Assembly (NCBI RefSeq): GCF_021568285.1
Contig: NZ_JAKGTQ010000001.1
Location: forward strand, 744,001-808,000
Direction of reading: 5' to 3'
Length of the DNA stretch: 64,000 nt
Source of the DNA: Rheinheimera sp. UJ63
Lineage (GTDB): Bacteria; Pseudomonadota; Gammaproteobacteria; Enterobacterales; Alteromonadaceae
Made by a program: the position numbers and the translations under genes
The notes under the pieces: model-generated
What the model was told of the DNA's origin: nothing
The model's database searches: none
What the model saw: the letters and a program-made list of their open reading frames with translations, nothing else
In this document: positions 15,748 through 24,366 of the stretch, piece by piece
How positions within the stretch are numbered: position 1 is the stretch's first letter
How the letters are laid out: every line of letters begins with the position of its first letter

Positions 15748-17837
15748 TCTACCAATCCGAAGCCGCTGAATGCGGGCTCGCCTGTATGGCGATGATTGCT
15801 AATCACCATGGCCATCAGCTGGATCTCACCACGCTGCGTAACCGCTATAGTGTGTCATTTAAAGGCGCGAATTTACAGCAACTGATGGTGCTGGCTAATC
15901 AGTTGGGGCTGGCAGGTCGCGCACTTAAATTGGAACTAGAAGACCTCGCTAAGTTAAAAACGCCCTGCATTTTGCATTGGGAAATGAACCACTTTGTGGT
16001 GCTGCGTAAAGTGCATCGAAACGGTATTAGTATTTTCGATCCGGCTATGGGGGAACGGCGATTGTCATTGAAAGAAGTTGATAAAGCCTTCACCGGTATT
16101 GCGCTGGAGCTCACGCCCACCACAGAATTTAGCCAGGTTGATGAACGGGTAAAACTCAAACTAACCGCCTTTTGGCAAAAAGCTGCTGGCTTATGGCCTT
16201 CATTATCTAGACTTTTTATCTTGTCATTATTGTTACAGCTATTTTTACTGGCATCCCCTTACTACACCCAGCTAGTGGTGGATGAAGTATTGATTAGCCA
16301 TGATAAGCCATTGCTCATTGTGCTCGCTTTGGGTTTTGGCTTGTTGGTGTTAATTCAAGTCGTTACCCAAACGCTGCGTGGCTGGGTGGTGCTGCACTTA
16401 GGCTCGGTGTTAAGCGTACAAATGGCCACCAATTTAATGCGTCATCTACTGCACTTACCGCTGAGCTATTTTGATAAACGCCATATGGGCGATGTGGTTT
16501 CGCGTTTTGGCTCATTACATGCGGTGCGAGAGTTATTTACCAACAGCTTAGTAGAAGGTGTTATCGACGGCATTATGGCCTTAGCTGTGCTAATTATGAT
16601 GTATTTATACAGCCCCAAACTGGCATTGGTAGTGGTGATTGCTGTTATGCTTTATGCCGCTATCCGCTTTCTACTGTATCGTCCACTGCATCAACTTACA
16701 GAAACCAGCATTATGGCCAGTGCCAAAGAACAAACAAACTTTATGGAATCGGTACGCGGCATGCAAAGCATCAAATTGTTTGGCCAACAATCGCAGCGGC
16801 TGAATGTCTGGCAAAACCGCTATGCCGATGCGATTAATCAAAATTATCGTTTAGGGAAATGGCAACTTGGCTGGCAAAGCACCAATCACCTGTTATTTGG
16901 CGTTGAAAATGTGCTTGTGGTCTATCTTGCCGCCTTAACCGTGATGAGCGGCGACATGACCGTTGGGATGCTATTTGCTTTTATCGCGTATAAAAGTCAG
17001 TTTACCAACCGCACGGCAGCGCTGATTGATAAATTGATTGAAATAAAAATGACGCGTTTACATCTCGACCGTTTAGCCGATATTGCCTTAACCGAACAAG
17101 AACGAGAGGGCCTGACTAACCCTTACCGAACCATCAGCGGCAATCTAACGCTTACCGATCTGCAGTTTCGCTATGCCAGTAATGAACCCTGGCTGTTTAA
17201 CCAGTTAAACTTAACCGTTGAGGCGGGTGCCAATATTGCTATTATTGGCCCTTCTGGCACGGGCAAAACCACGTTAATGAAATTGATGCTGGGGTTATTA
17301 ACGGCCGAGAGCGGTAAAGTTTTGGTCGATGGCATTGAAATAACACAGTTAGGCTTGCGCCATTACCGCAGTCAAATCGCCGCGGTGATGCAAGACGATC
17401 AACTGTTATCCGGTAGTTTGGCAGAAAATATCAGCTTTTTTGACCCAGAACTCAACATGCAGCAGGTGCATGAGGCGGCCCAATTGGCTGGGATCCATCA
17501 CGATATCAGTGCCATGCCGATGGGCTATAACAGTTTGGTGGGAGATATGGGCAGTTCCCTGTCGGGTGGCCAAAAACAACGTGTTTTGCTGGCCAGAGCA
17601 CTGTATCGTAAACCGAAGATTTTGTTTATGGATGAGGCGACCAGCCATTTAGACGTACAATTAGAACACTATGTCAATCAGGCTATTAAGCAACTTAATA
17701 TGACGCGTATTATTATCGCGCATCGGCCAGAGACCATATTGAATGCCGCACAGATCTATTTATTACAAAACGGTCAGTTACAAGAAATCACCCAGCAATA
17801 CAAAGCACAGTATCAGTTGGCGGCTGAGCCTCACTAA
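15744..17837 (+). CDS. C39 peptidase-containing ABC exporter (bacteriocin processing and export)
   Basis: A 697-residue PCAT. The N-terminal C39 peptidase has Q4, catalytic C10 (AAECGLACMAMI), H83 (HWEMNHFVVL) and D99 (IFDPA). An ABC transmembrane domain with six spans covers about 150-430. The ATPase has Walker A GPSGTGKTT (502-510), signature LSGGQ (606-610), Walker B ILFMDEATS and H-loop IIAHR. It cuts double-glycine leaders and exports the cores with the HlyD adaptor at 13330. All catalytic residues appear intact. The protein begins only three residues before Q4, slightly shorter than most relatives. Its gene converges on the response regulator gene with 15 bases between. Confidence 0.93.
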   Translation: MIYQSEAAECGLACMAMIANHHGHQLDLTTLRNRYSVSFKGANLQQLMVLANQLGLAGRALKLELEDLAKLKTPCILHWEMNHFVVLRKVHRNGISIFDPAMGERRLSLKEVDKAFTGIALELTPTTEFSQVDERVKLKLTAFWQKAAGLWPSLSRLFILSLLLQLFLLASPYYTQLVVDEVLISHDKPLLIVLALGFGLLVLIQVVTQTLRGWVVLHLGSVLSVQMATNLMRHLLHLPLSYFDKRHMGDVVSRFGSLHAVRELFTNSLVEGVIDGIMALAVLIMMYLYSPKLALVVVIAVMLYAAIRFLLYRPLHQLTETSIMASAKEQTNFMESVRGMQSIKLFGQQSQRLNVWQNRYADAINQNYRLGKWQLGWQSTNHLLFGVENVLVVYLAALTVMSGDMTVGMLFAFIAYKSQFTNRTAALIDKLIEIKMTRLHLDRLADIALTEQEREGLTNPYRTISGNLTLTDLQFRYASNEPWLFNQLNLTVEAGANIAIIGPSGTGKTTLMKLMLGLLTAESGKVLVDGIEITQLGLRHYRSQIAAVMQDDQLLSGSLAENISFFDPELNMQQVHEAAQLAGIHHDISAMPMGYNSLVGDMGSSLSGGQKQRVLLARALYRKPKILFMDEATSHLDVQLEHYVNQAIKQLNMTRIIIAHRPETILNAAQIYLLQNGQLQEITQQYKAQYQLAAEPH

Positions 17838-17852
17838 CAATACGCGAATGTA

Positions 17853-18503
17853 TTAATCATACTGTTCTGGCAGTTTCAACTTTTCAAATAAAATACCGGC
17901 TAAGGTGCGGTTATTAACGTTAAGCTTGCGCAAAATCGCTGACACATGCTGCTTGATCGTGGTTTCCTGCACATTCATTTCATAGGCAATTTGCTTATTT
18001 AACAAACCATCGGCAATCATTTTTAACACCCGAAACTGCTGTGGGGTGAGTTGTTCTAGCCGCTGCGCAAAGTCATGATCAATTAAAGCCCGGGCGTTTT
18101 TAACATCATCTGCCAATGCGGGTGGCAGCCAAGTATCGCCACTGGCGACGGCATCGATGGCCTCTGACAATAATTCTAGCGGTGCTGATTTTGGAATATA
18201 CGCGGCAGCACCTAGCGCCAGCGCTTGCTTAATAATAACCGGATCTTCTTCTGCCGACACCATGATCACCGGCACATCGGGATATTCTGTACGCAGTGCG
18301 GTAAGGCCCGTAAAACCGTCCGAGCCCGGCATTTTTAAGTCGAGGAAAATAAAGTGAGTATCAGGATGTTGACGGAGTAAGGGCCAAACTTGCTGCATGG
18401 TTTGTGCCTGCAACAACAAGGCATCTTTACCTAAAATCGCCGCGCAAGCTTGCGACAGTGCAACGCGGAACAAGGGGTGGTCATCAGCAATAATAGCAAT
18501 CAT
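17853..18503 (-). CDS. LuxR/NarL-family response regulator (CrbR/ErdR type)
   Basis: 216 residues. Receiver domain: acidic pocket ADDHP at 6-10, phospho-acceptor Asp in FIFLDLKMPG at about residue 55, and the Lys switch in AAYIPKSAP. The C-terminal LuxR-type HTH spans about 145-210 (LTPQQFRVLKMIADGLLNKQIAYEMNVQETTIKQHVSAILRKL, split here only for description). It has no neighbouring kinase on its own strand. The best partner in the window is the SSF hybrid kinase at 5434-8919, whose CrbS-type family works with this regulator type. Followed on the same strand by nothing; preceded by the TonB receptor gene. Confidence 0.88.
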   Translation of the reverse strand: MIAIIADDHPLFRVALSQACAAILGKDALLLQAQTMQQVWPLLRQHPDTHFIFLDLKMPGSDGFTGLTALRTEYPDVPVIMVSAEEDPVIIKQALALGAAAYIPKSAPLELLSEAIDAVASGDTWLPPALADDVKNARALIDHDFAQRLEQLTPQQFRVLKMIADGLLNKQIAYEMNVQETTIKQHVSAILRKLNVNNRTLAGILFEKLKLPEQYD

Positions 18504-18537
18504 AACAATACTTCAGGACAATTTTGCCCATAATGAA

Positions 18538-18555
18538 CCGGGGCTTTCGCCCCGG
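18538..18555 (-). terminator. Terminator-like hairpin after the TonB receptor gene
   Basis: A perfect 7-bp stem, CCGGGGC/GCCCCGG, around a four-base loop, 15 bases beyond the receptor stop codon. The following leftward bases are only modestly T-rich, so termination may be incomplete and the regulator may be co-transcribed. Confidence 0.55.
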
Positions 18556-18570
18556 CAAGGTTTTTCGAGA

Positions 18571-20814
18571 TTAGAAACGGTAACCGACTGACAAACTTAC
18601 CGTCCGTGGGTCAATGTAATAACCGGTAATGGTTTGCTCACCCGCTAACAACGCAAAATTGTAACCAGCAATACGCGCCTGCTTATCACCTAAGTTTTTG
18701 CCCTGTAGCGACACATCCCAGTAACCGTCTTTTGAGTACCAGTTTACACCTGCATTGATCAAGGTATAGCCGCCGTAATCGAGTACAGAGGGTACTTCAA
18801 AAATTTGCGTCGCGCCGCGATAAGCTAAGTTAGCATTAAACACTAAGCTACCAAAATCGGTTTCTACGGTGTAACGGCTCGCTAAGGTTGCCGTTAATTC
18901 CGGCGTATTAGCAAATCCCCAAACATTAGATACATCAACCACCGCTTGCGATACTGGATCAAAGAACTCTACTTTGTTAAACGACGCATCGATGTAACCG
19001 ACAATCGCGGTTATTTCCAAATCACGTGTCGCCGCGAACAAGGCTTCAACCTCAGCACCGTTAATATCTGCGCTGGCCGCATTTAATACTTGAGATGCAA
19101 CGTTATTACCTACCGCACGTTGCACGGTAACTTGCATATCTTCATAAGAAGAATGGAAAACCGCCGCATTCAAACGTAAACGCTGATTTAACCATTCGCT
19201 CTTAATACCCAACTCATAGGTATCAACCGTTTCTTCTTGGTACGGGTCGGTCGCGTTAGGGTTTACAATTTCAACCGCACGCATATCAAAACCACCTGAC
19301 TTAAAGCCGTCTGTGTAGCTCACGTAATACATTAAATCATTGCTGTACTGGTACTCTGCACCTACACGTGGTGAGAAATGGCTAAAACTTTCACTCCCGC
19401 TAAAATCTGTTTGCACTTGTAATAGGGTATTTGGCGCAGCAGGATCACGTGGCCCTTTGTAGCCTAGGTACAATCTGCGGTCTAAGGTGGCATCTTTGTC
19501 ATCTTTGGTATAACGACCACCCGCAGTTAACGATAACTTGTCAGTTAACTCGTAAGTACCTTGAGCGTAGGCAGCAATACTGTCGGTGTCTACGCAACCG
19601 CCGTTTTCAACAGTTACACCGGCACCGGCCACAATAACAGTACCGAAGGCCCCGCAAGCTTCACCGGTGTAATAGTATAAGCCCGACGCCATTTTAAACT
19701 TATCGCCACTAAATAATAACTGCAGCTCTTGAGAGGTTTGCTCATCTTCATAAAAAGCCGGTACATCTAATGACTGTAAAGGGGTAGAGTCAAAATCGAT
19801 ATTGGTATCGGTAACACCTTTACGTCTGGCGGTCACCGATTTCACCGTCCAGTTATCGTTAAGATCCCACGTTAAGGTTAACGATTGACCTTCCGTATCC
19901 ACTTTGTTGTCGGCTGGCATACTAGAATAAGAGTCGTATACGCTGTCAGTTAATGGCTGATTAGGAACCAATAAACTTTGCGTTAAACGATAGCCCCCTT
20001 TTGAATTTGATTTATCGACAGTTTTATCAGCACTGAAGCGCACGCTAAAATTGTCTGCGGCATTCCACTGCACACTCACACGGCCAGATTGCACATCTTT
20101 GTCATAGTTATCAGCACCGGTATTTAAATAAGTACCAAAACCATCGCGGTTAAAGCTAGCAATAGCACCACTGACAAATAAGTTATCCGTTAAACCTACT
20201 TGGCCCGATAATTTAAAATCTTGCTGATTATCAGTACCGATGGTGCCGCGCACAGCAAATGCCGTATCACCAGTTAACTCTCTGGTGACATACTTAACCG
20301 CACCACCGATAGTGTTACGACCGTACAAGGTGCCCTGCGGACCACGTAGTACTTCGATCCGCTCGACATCATAAACATCTAACGCTGCACCTTGCGGGCG
20401 CGCCATGTAAACGTCATCAATATAAATACCTACGCCAGGTTCAAAACCCCATAACGGATCTTGCTGACCAATACCACGAATATAAGCCGTTAAAGTACTG
20501 TTAGTACCGCGTGATACTTGCAAAGTGGTGTTCGGTGAATATTGCTGTACCGACGTAATATTATCGATACCACGCTGAGCTAATTCTTCTTCACCAATTG
20601 ACGTTACCGCCACGGGTACCGTTTGTAAGTTTTCTACTGTGCGTCGAGCAGTCACTTCAATCCGTTCTAATTTTACTTCATCATCATTGCTGTTGCTTTC
20701 TTGAGCGAAAGCAGGCGCCATTAAACAGCTGCTTACGGCTAATGCCAAGAGGCTGGGTTGAAAGAAGCGCGGGTAGATCGTTGAAGCTTGCTCAATCTTA
20801 TTATTCTTGGCCAT
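18571..20814 (-). CDS. TonB-dependent outer-membrane receptor
   Basis: 747 residues. Signal peptide at about 1-38 ending APAFAQ, TonB box-like IEVTARR, plug domain (PVAVTSIGEEELAQRGIDNITSV, VERIEVLRGPQGTLYGRNTIGG), then a beta-barrel ending in aromatic YRF. It imports an unidentified ligand with TonB/ExbBD energy. It is divergent from the GntP-type permease gene and next to the CrbR-type regulator, so the ligand may be a hydroxy acid, an oligomer of 3-hydroxybutyrate, or a compound carrying it; this is inference from context only. Confidence 0.9.
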   Translation of the reverse strand: MAKNNKIEQASTIYPRFFQPSLLALAVSSCLMAPAFAQESNSNDDEVKLERIEVTARRTVENLQTVPVAVTSIGEEELAQRGIDNITSVQQYSPNTTLQVSRGTNSTLTAYIRGIGQQDPLWGFEPGVGIYIDDVYMARPQGAALDVYDVERIEVLRGPQGTLYGRNTIGGAVKYVTRELTGDTAFAVRGTIGTDNQQDFKLSGQVGLTDNLFVSGAIASFNRDGFGTYLNTGADNYDKDVQSGRVSVQWNAADNFSVRFSADKTVDKSNSKGGYRLTQSLLVPNQPLTDSVYDSYSSMPADNKVDTEGQSLTLTWDLNDNWTVKSVTARRKGVTDTNIDFDSTPLQSLDVPAFYEDEQTSQELQLLFSGDKFKMASGLYYYTGEACGAFGTVIVAGAGVTVENGGCVDTDSIAAYAQGTYELTDKLSLTAGGRYTKDDKDATLDRRLYLGYKGPRDPAAPNTLLQVQTDFSGSESFSHFSPRVGAEYQYSNDLMYYVSYTDGFKSGGFDMRAVEIVNPNATDPYQEETVDTYELGIKSEWLNQRLRLNAAVFHSSYEDMQVTVQRAVGNNVASQVLNAASADINGAEVEALFAATRDLEITAIVGYIDASFNKVEFFDPVSQAVVDVSNVWGFANTPELTATLASRYTVETDFGSLVFNANLAYRGATQIFEVPSVLDYGGYTLINAGVNWYSKDGYWDVSLQGKNLGDKQARIAGYNFALLAGEQTITGYYIDPRTVSLSVGYRF

Positions 20815-20915
20815 GGGGCTCTCCTGTTGATTGCAGATGTTGCTGTCTATTTGGAATTATAGATTTGTAAGTTGTTATCCATAGAGTAGCCCTGATCGCA
20901 GAAATATTAACCTGT

Positions 20916-20931
20916 ACCTTAGTACTATGGT
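20916..20931. promoter_or_regulatory. Palindromic operator candidate between TonB receptor and permease genes
   Basis: A 16-base near-perfect palindrome, ACCTTAGTACTATGGT (one mismatched pair), in the 170-base gap between the two divergent genes. Its GTACC and GGT portions resemble the direct repeats upstream of bdhA (4352 and 4579), so it may bind the same regulator. Confidence 0.45.
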
Positions 20932-20984
20932 GAGGCAGAGCAGACTGTATCAGACTAAGAAAAAATAAAAACAAGGATTACTCC

Positions 20985-22286
20985 ATGTTAAGTCTGTTCG
21001 GATTATTACTGGGTTTAGGTTTACTCATCGTGTTAACGATGCGCGGCTTCAACCTCTTCATTACCGCCCCACTCTGTGCGCTGTTGGTGGCGTTAACAAA
21101 CGGTATCCCCTTTTGGCAGCTAAACGATAAGCTCGATTTTGTGCATGGTTATATGGCAGGTTTCTCTAGCTTTGTCGCGGCCTGGTTCCTGATGTTTTTA
21201 CTCGGTTCCTTATTTGGTAAGTTGATGGAACACAGTGGTGCGGCCGATGCGGTCGCCTTGGCGATTGTCAAACGACTAGGCCATACCCGCGCGGTGTTAG
21301 CCATTGTGTTAGCGTGTGCCGTATTAACCTATGGTGGTGTCAGTTTATTTGTCGTGGCTTTTTCTGCTTACCCCATGGCGGTGAGCTTGTTTAAAGGGGC
21401 CAATTTACCACGGCGCTTTATTCCAGCCACGCTAGCCCTAGGCTCTGTGACCTTTACCATGACATCAGCAGGCTCTCCAGAAATTCAAAACTGGATCCCA
21501 ATCCCTTATCTTGGCACTACCCCTTACGCGGGGTGGCAAGTCAGCATCATGGTAGCGGTTTTCATGGCGGTTGGCGGCTATTTAGCGCTGATGTGGATGA
21601 TAAAAAAAGCACAAGCAAAGGGTGAGCAATTTGTCAGTCGCGCCAGCGATCCGACGGTTACCGATAAACCGTTACCGCATTGGCTGACGGGGTTAATTCC
21701 TTTGTTAGTGGTGTTAGTGACCTCGTTTTTATTACACGACAGTTTACAGCAAGCAGCCTTAATTATTGCCCTAACCGGTGGTGTCGTCAGTTTGTATTTA
21801 TTAACGTTCCGTTTTATTCACAACCCTGGCGCAGCCACCAATGAAGGGGTGCTCGGTGCGTTACTCGCTATCGGTAATACCGCTGCCGTTGTCGGTTTTG
21901 GCGGTGTTGCTAAGTTAACGCCCGCTTTTAATCAAGTGGTTGAATATATGACGCATTTACCTGGCCCAGAGTTAATTGGTGCTGCGGTCGCGGTCAGTGC
22001 CATTGCGGGGTTAACCGGCTCGGCCTCGGGAGGTCAAGTTATTGCGTTACCTGAAATTGCGCCGACTTATTTAGATCGCGGTGTCGATGCCGAACAACTA
22101 CACCGTGTCGTGGCGATCTCATCCGGCGCACTCGACTCACTGCCGCATAATGGCTATGTCGTTACGACTATCCGTGCTATCTGTGGCGAGTCACATCAAA
22201 ATGCTTACTGGCCGGTCGCCGTGGTTAGCGTATTGATGCCGGTACTCGGTGTGATATTAGCCATTACCTTGTTTCAATGGTTTTAA
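20985..22286 (+). CDS. GntP-type permease (probable 3-hydroxybutyrate or related acid)
   Basis: 433 residues and about 12 membrane segments. Signature stretches of the gluconate/citrate-H+ symporter superfamily are seen, for example FLLGSLFGKLMEHSGAA, LTYGGVSLFVVAFSAYP, SAGSPEIQNWIP and a C-terminal LTGSASGGQ followed by SGALDSLPHNGYV. Related GntP permeases carry D-3-hydroxybutyrate, and several bacteria place them near bdhA. The substrate is therefore inferred from locus content. Ribosome binding site AAGGA lies before the ATG. Overlaps no gene; the lipoprotein esterase follows after 11 bases and is likely co-transcribed. Confidence 0.82.
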   Translation: MLSLFGLLLGLGLLIVLTMRGFNLFITAPLCALLVALTNGIPFWQLNDKLDFVHGYMAGFSSFVAAWFLMFLLGSLFGKLMEHSGAADAVALAIVKRLGHTRAVLAIVLACAVLTYGGVSLFVVAFSAYPMAVSLFKGANLPRRFIPATLALGSVTFTMTSAGSPEIQNWIPIPYLGTTPYAGWQVSIMVAVFMAVGGYLALMWMIKKAQAKGEQFVSRASDPTVTDKPLPHWLTGLIPLLVVLVTSFLLHDSLQQAALIIALTGGVVSLYLLTFRFIHNPGAATNEGVLGALLAIGNTAAVVGFGGVAKLTPAFNQVVEYMTHLPGPELIGAAVAVSAIAGLTGSASGGQVIALPEIAPTYLDRGVDAEQLHRVVAISSGALDSLPHNGYVVTTIRAICGESHQNAYWPVAVVSVLMPVLGVILAITLFQWF

Positions 22287-22297
22287 GGAAAACAGTT

Positions 22298-23461
22298 ATG
22301 CGTTCTATTTATTCTTTGCTACTAGCCAGCTTATTACTGTTAAGTAGCTGCAGTTCAGCTGAGCCATTACTCGTTACTAAACAAGCGTTTAGCATTGATA
22401 ACTTTAAAACCGATAATGGCCAAATTATTCATCCGGTAAAAGTAGGTTGGGAAGCCTATGGCAAGCTTAACGCTGATAAGTCTAATGTGATTCTTATTAC
22501 ACATTTTTTTTCTGGCACGTCGCATGCTGCCGGTAAATATCATGCTGATGACGCCGCACCAGGTTATTGGGATGCCATTATCGGCCCTGGCAAAGCCATT
22601 GATACGAATAAGTTTTATGTAATAAGCGTCGACACCCTCGTCAATGCTAATGTGTATGATCCTAACGTTATTACCACGGGGCCTGCAACCATCAACCCTG
22701 CCACCGGCAAGCCCTGGGGATTAAGCTTTCCCGTTGTCACCGTCGGTGATTTTGTCGAAGTACAGCGCCATTTATTAGATAGCCTCGGTATTAAAAAACT
22801 GCATGCGGTAATTGGTGCATCAATGGGCTCTTTTCAAGCGATTGAATGGGCGGTGCGCTACCCTGAGCGGGTTGAACGCTTATTGCCGGTGATTGGCACG
22901 GCTTACATTGATGCCTGGGCTGCGGTGCGCTTAGAGCGCTGGGCTTACCCAATTAAACACGATCCCGCTTGGAATAAGGGTGATTATTATGAACAAGGTC
23001 AGCCCCGTGCCGGTTTAGCCACTGCCGTAGCTTACATTACCCAAGACGCGCTTTATCCAAGCAGTTTTAATGCGCGTTTTCCTGCTCCTGCTACAGATCG
23101 CGCGCCGCACAATGATATTTTGGCGCCTTTTTCAGCTTGGCAACAGTTGATGGAACAAGCCGCCACGCGTGCCAGTGTGCAAGATGCCAATCATATTCTT
23201 TACCTAATTCGAGCATCGCAGTTATTTCGCGCCGGTATGGGCGATAACTGGCAAGCGGCATTAGCCAAAGTGACGGCGAAAACGCTGTTTTTACCGGCGA
23301 CAGGTGATCAACTACTGCTGGCTGAAATGTCGAAACAAAGCGTTGCGGTAATGAACCAAGACAATGCTGCTTATGCTGAAATTCCCGGTGAATTTGGTCA
23401 TTTAGATGGCGTGCTGAATATTAGCGCTGTTGCTGACAAGATCGCGGCATTTTTACGTTAA
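22298..23461 (+). CDS. MetX-like alpha/beta-hydrolase lipoprotein
   Basis: 387 residues. A lipoprotein signal (MRSIYSLLLASLLLLSSCSS, lipobox LLSSC) precedes a hydrolase of the homoserine O-acetyltransferase fold. The nucleophile elbow is GASMGSF, and the C-terminal GEFGHLDG should hold the catalytic His. A secreted lipoprotein form makes methionine synthesis unlikely; proteins of this kind are described as putative esterases. In this locus it might release a hydroxy acid from an ester outside the inner membrane (inference). ATG 22298 follows AAGGA at the correct spacing; a reading from 22277 overlaps the permease end and would spoil the signal peptide. Confidence 0.8.
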   Translation: MRSIYSLLLASLLLLSSCSSAEPLLVTKQAFSIDNFKTDNGQIIHPVKVGWEAYGKLNADKSNVILITHFFSGTSHAAGKYHADDAAPGYWDAIIGPGKAIDTNKFYVISVDTLVNANVYDPNVITTGPATINPATGKPWGLSFPVVTVGDFVEVQRHLLDSLGIKKLHAVIGASMGSFQAIEWAVRYPERVERLLPVIGTAYIDAWAAVRLERWAYPIKHDPAWNKGDYYEQGQPRAGLATAVAYITQDALYPSSFNARFPAPATDRAPHNDILAPFSAWQQLMEQAATRASVQDANHILYLIRASQLFRAGMGDNWQAALAKVTAKTLFLPATGDQLLLAEMSKQSVAVMNQDNAAYAEIPGEFGHLDGVLNISAVADKIAAFLR

Positions 23462-23479
23462 GCCAACCTTTTCCCTGGA

Positions 23480-23512
23480 GGCGCGGCTAGTAAAGCGCGC
23501 CTTTTTTCTTTT
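23480..23512 (+). terminator. Rho-independent terminator after the MetX-like lipoprotein gene
   Basis: Stem GGCGCG (23480-23485) with CGCGCC (23496-23501), followed directly by a T-rich run (six T, C, four T). Confidence 0.85.
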
Positions 23513-23558
23513 CTCGCGCTCTGCTAAACTCAATTAAAATAACACTGTGTTTACAGGG

Positions 23559-24353
23559 ATGAGCCCACTTGTGAGTCACCTTTTCGGCAAAATCTCACGC
23601 TACGCTTTCTTAATGAACAGCCTGCTGTTCTGTTCAAGCCTTTTTGCTAACGCTTTAGCTCATAACCCGATCATTTTCGCTAGCAGCGAATATCCGCCAC
23701 ATTATGGTACTGATCTTGTCAAGCAAGGTGTGGTTATTGAGATTGTTCGGCGCGCTTTTGCCAGACAACAACTCAATATTGAAGTGGCATTCATGCCTTT
23801 TGCCCGCGCGGTGCATGATACCGAACAGGGTTTGTATGCTGGGGTGATTGCCATTTGGTATACCGAAGCGCGTGCCGAGACATGGCTGTATTCCCAGCCA
23901 ATTTATGCCAATCACATTGTTTTATTTAAACGCAAAGCGGATTTTAGAGTAAAACAAAATCTTGACACCGTGCTAGCAGGAAATGGCACCTTGGGGTTCG
24001 TTACCGGTTATCTGCAACATCCTTTACTGCACCAAAGTAACTTGAGTAAAGTCAGTGTGGCTTCAGAAGAGCAACTGTTTAAAATGCTGGCGATGCAACG
24101 CGTGGACTACGTCCCCGCAGATTTACAAAGTGGCTTATATTTTATCTCGAGATTACCGGTTGAATTACGGCAATCGGCTATAGATTGGCTGGTGCCAGCA
24201 TTAGAAATCAACCCCATGCACCTAGCCTTTCCAAAACATCACCCTGATAGCGAATATTTAAAACAGCAATTTGATCTGGGCTTACAGGCCTTAAAAGACA
24301 GTGGCGAGTTTGCTGAATTACTGCATCAGCTTTTACCTGAGCCAAGCAAGTAA
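23559..24353 (+). CDS. Periplasmic solute-binding-like protein (family 3)
   Basis: About 264 residues, with an N-terminal signal segment (FLMNSLLFCSSLFANALA) and a fold like bacterial extracellular solute-binding protein family 3: IFASSEYPPHYG, GVVIEIVRRAF, a mid-protein LGFVTGYL and VASEEQLFKMLAMQRVDYVPA. Such stand-alone proteins are common in Alteromonadales and often have no adjacent ABC permease; here none is present on this strand. The ligand is unknown. Start uncertain: ATG 23559 is used, GTG 23571 (with AGGGA before it) and GTG 23547 are alternatives. Convergent with the iron transporter operon. Confidence 0.75.
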   Translation: MSPLVSHLFGKISRYAFLMNSLLFCSSLFANALAHNPIIFASSEYPPHYGTDLVKQGVVIEIVRRAFARQQLNIEVAFMPFARAVHDTEQGLYAGVIAIWYTEARAETWLYSQPIYANHIVLFKRKADFRVKQNLDTVLAGNGTLGFVTGYLQHPLLHQSNLSKVSVASEEQLFKMLAMQRVDYVPADLQSGLYFISRLPVELRQSAIDWLVPALEINPMHLAFPKHHPDSEYLKQQFDLGLQALKDSGEFAELLHQLLPEPSK

Positions 24354-24366
24354 CTCAGCCCGGCTT

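Noticed and set aside
8932-17837. Integrated element with integrase or flanking direct repeats
   Set aside because: No transposase, integrase, tRNA or terminal repeats seen at either boundary; only gene content suggests insertion.
22298-23461. Assignment as homoserine O-acetyltransferase MetX
   Set aside because: A lipoprotein signal peptide places it outside the cytoplasm, so methionine synthesis is unlikely.
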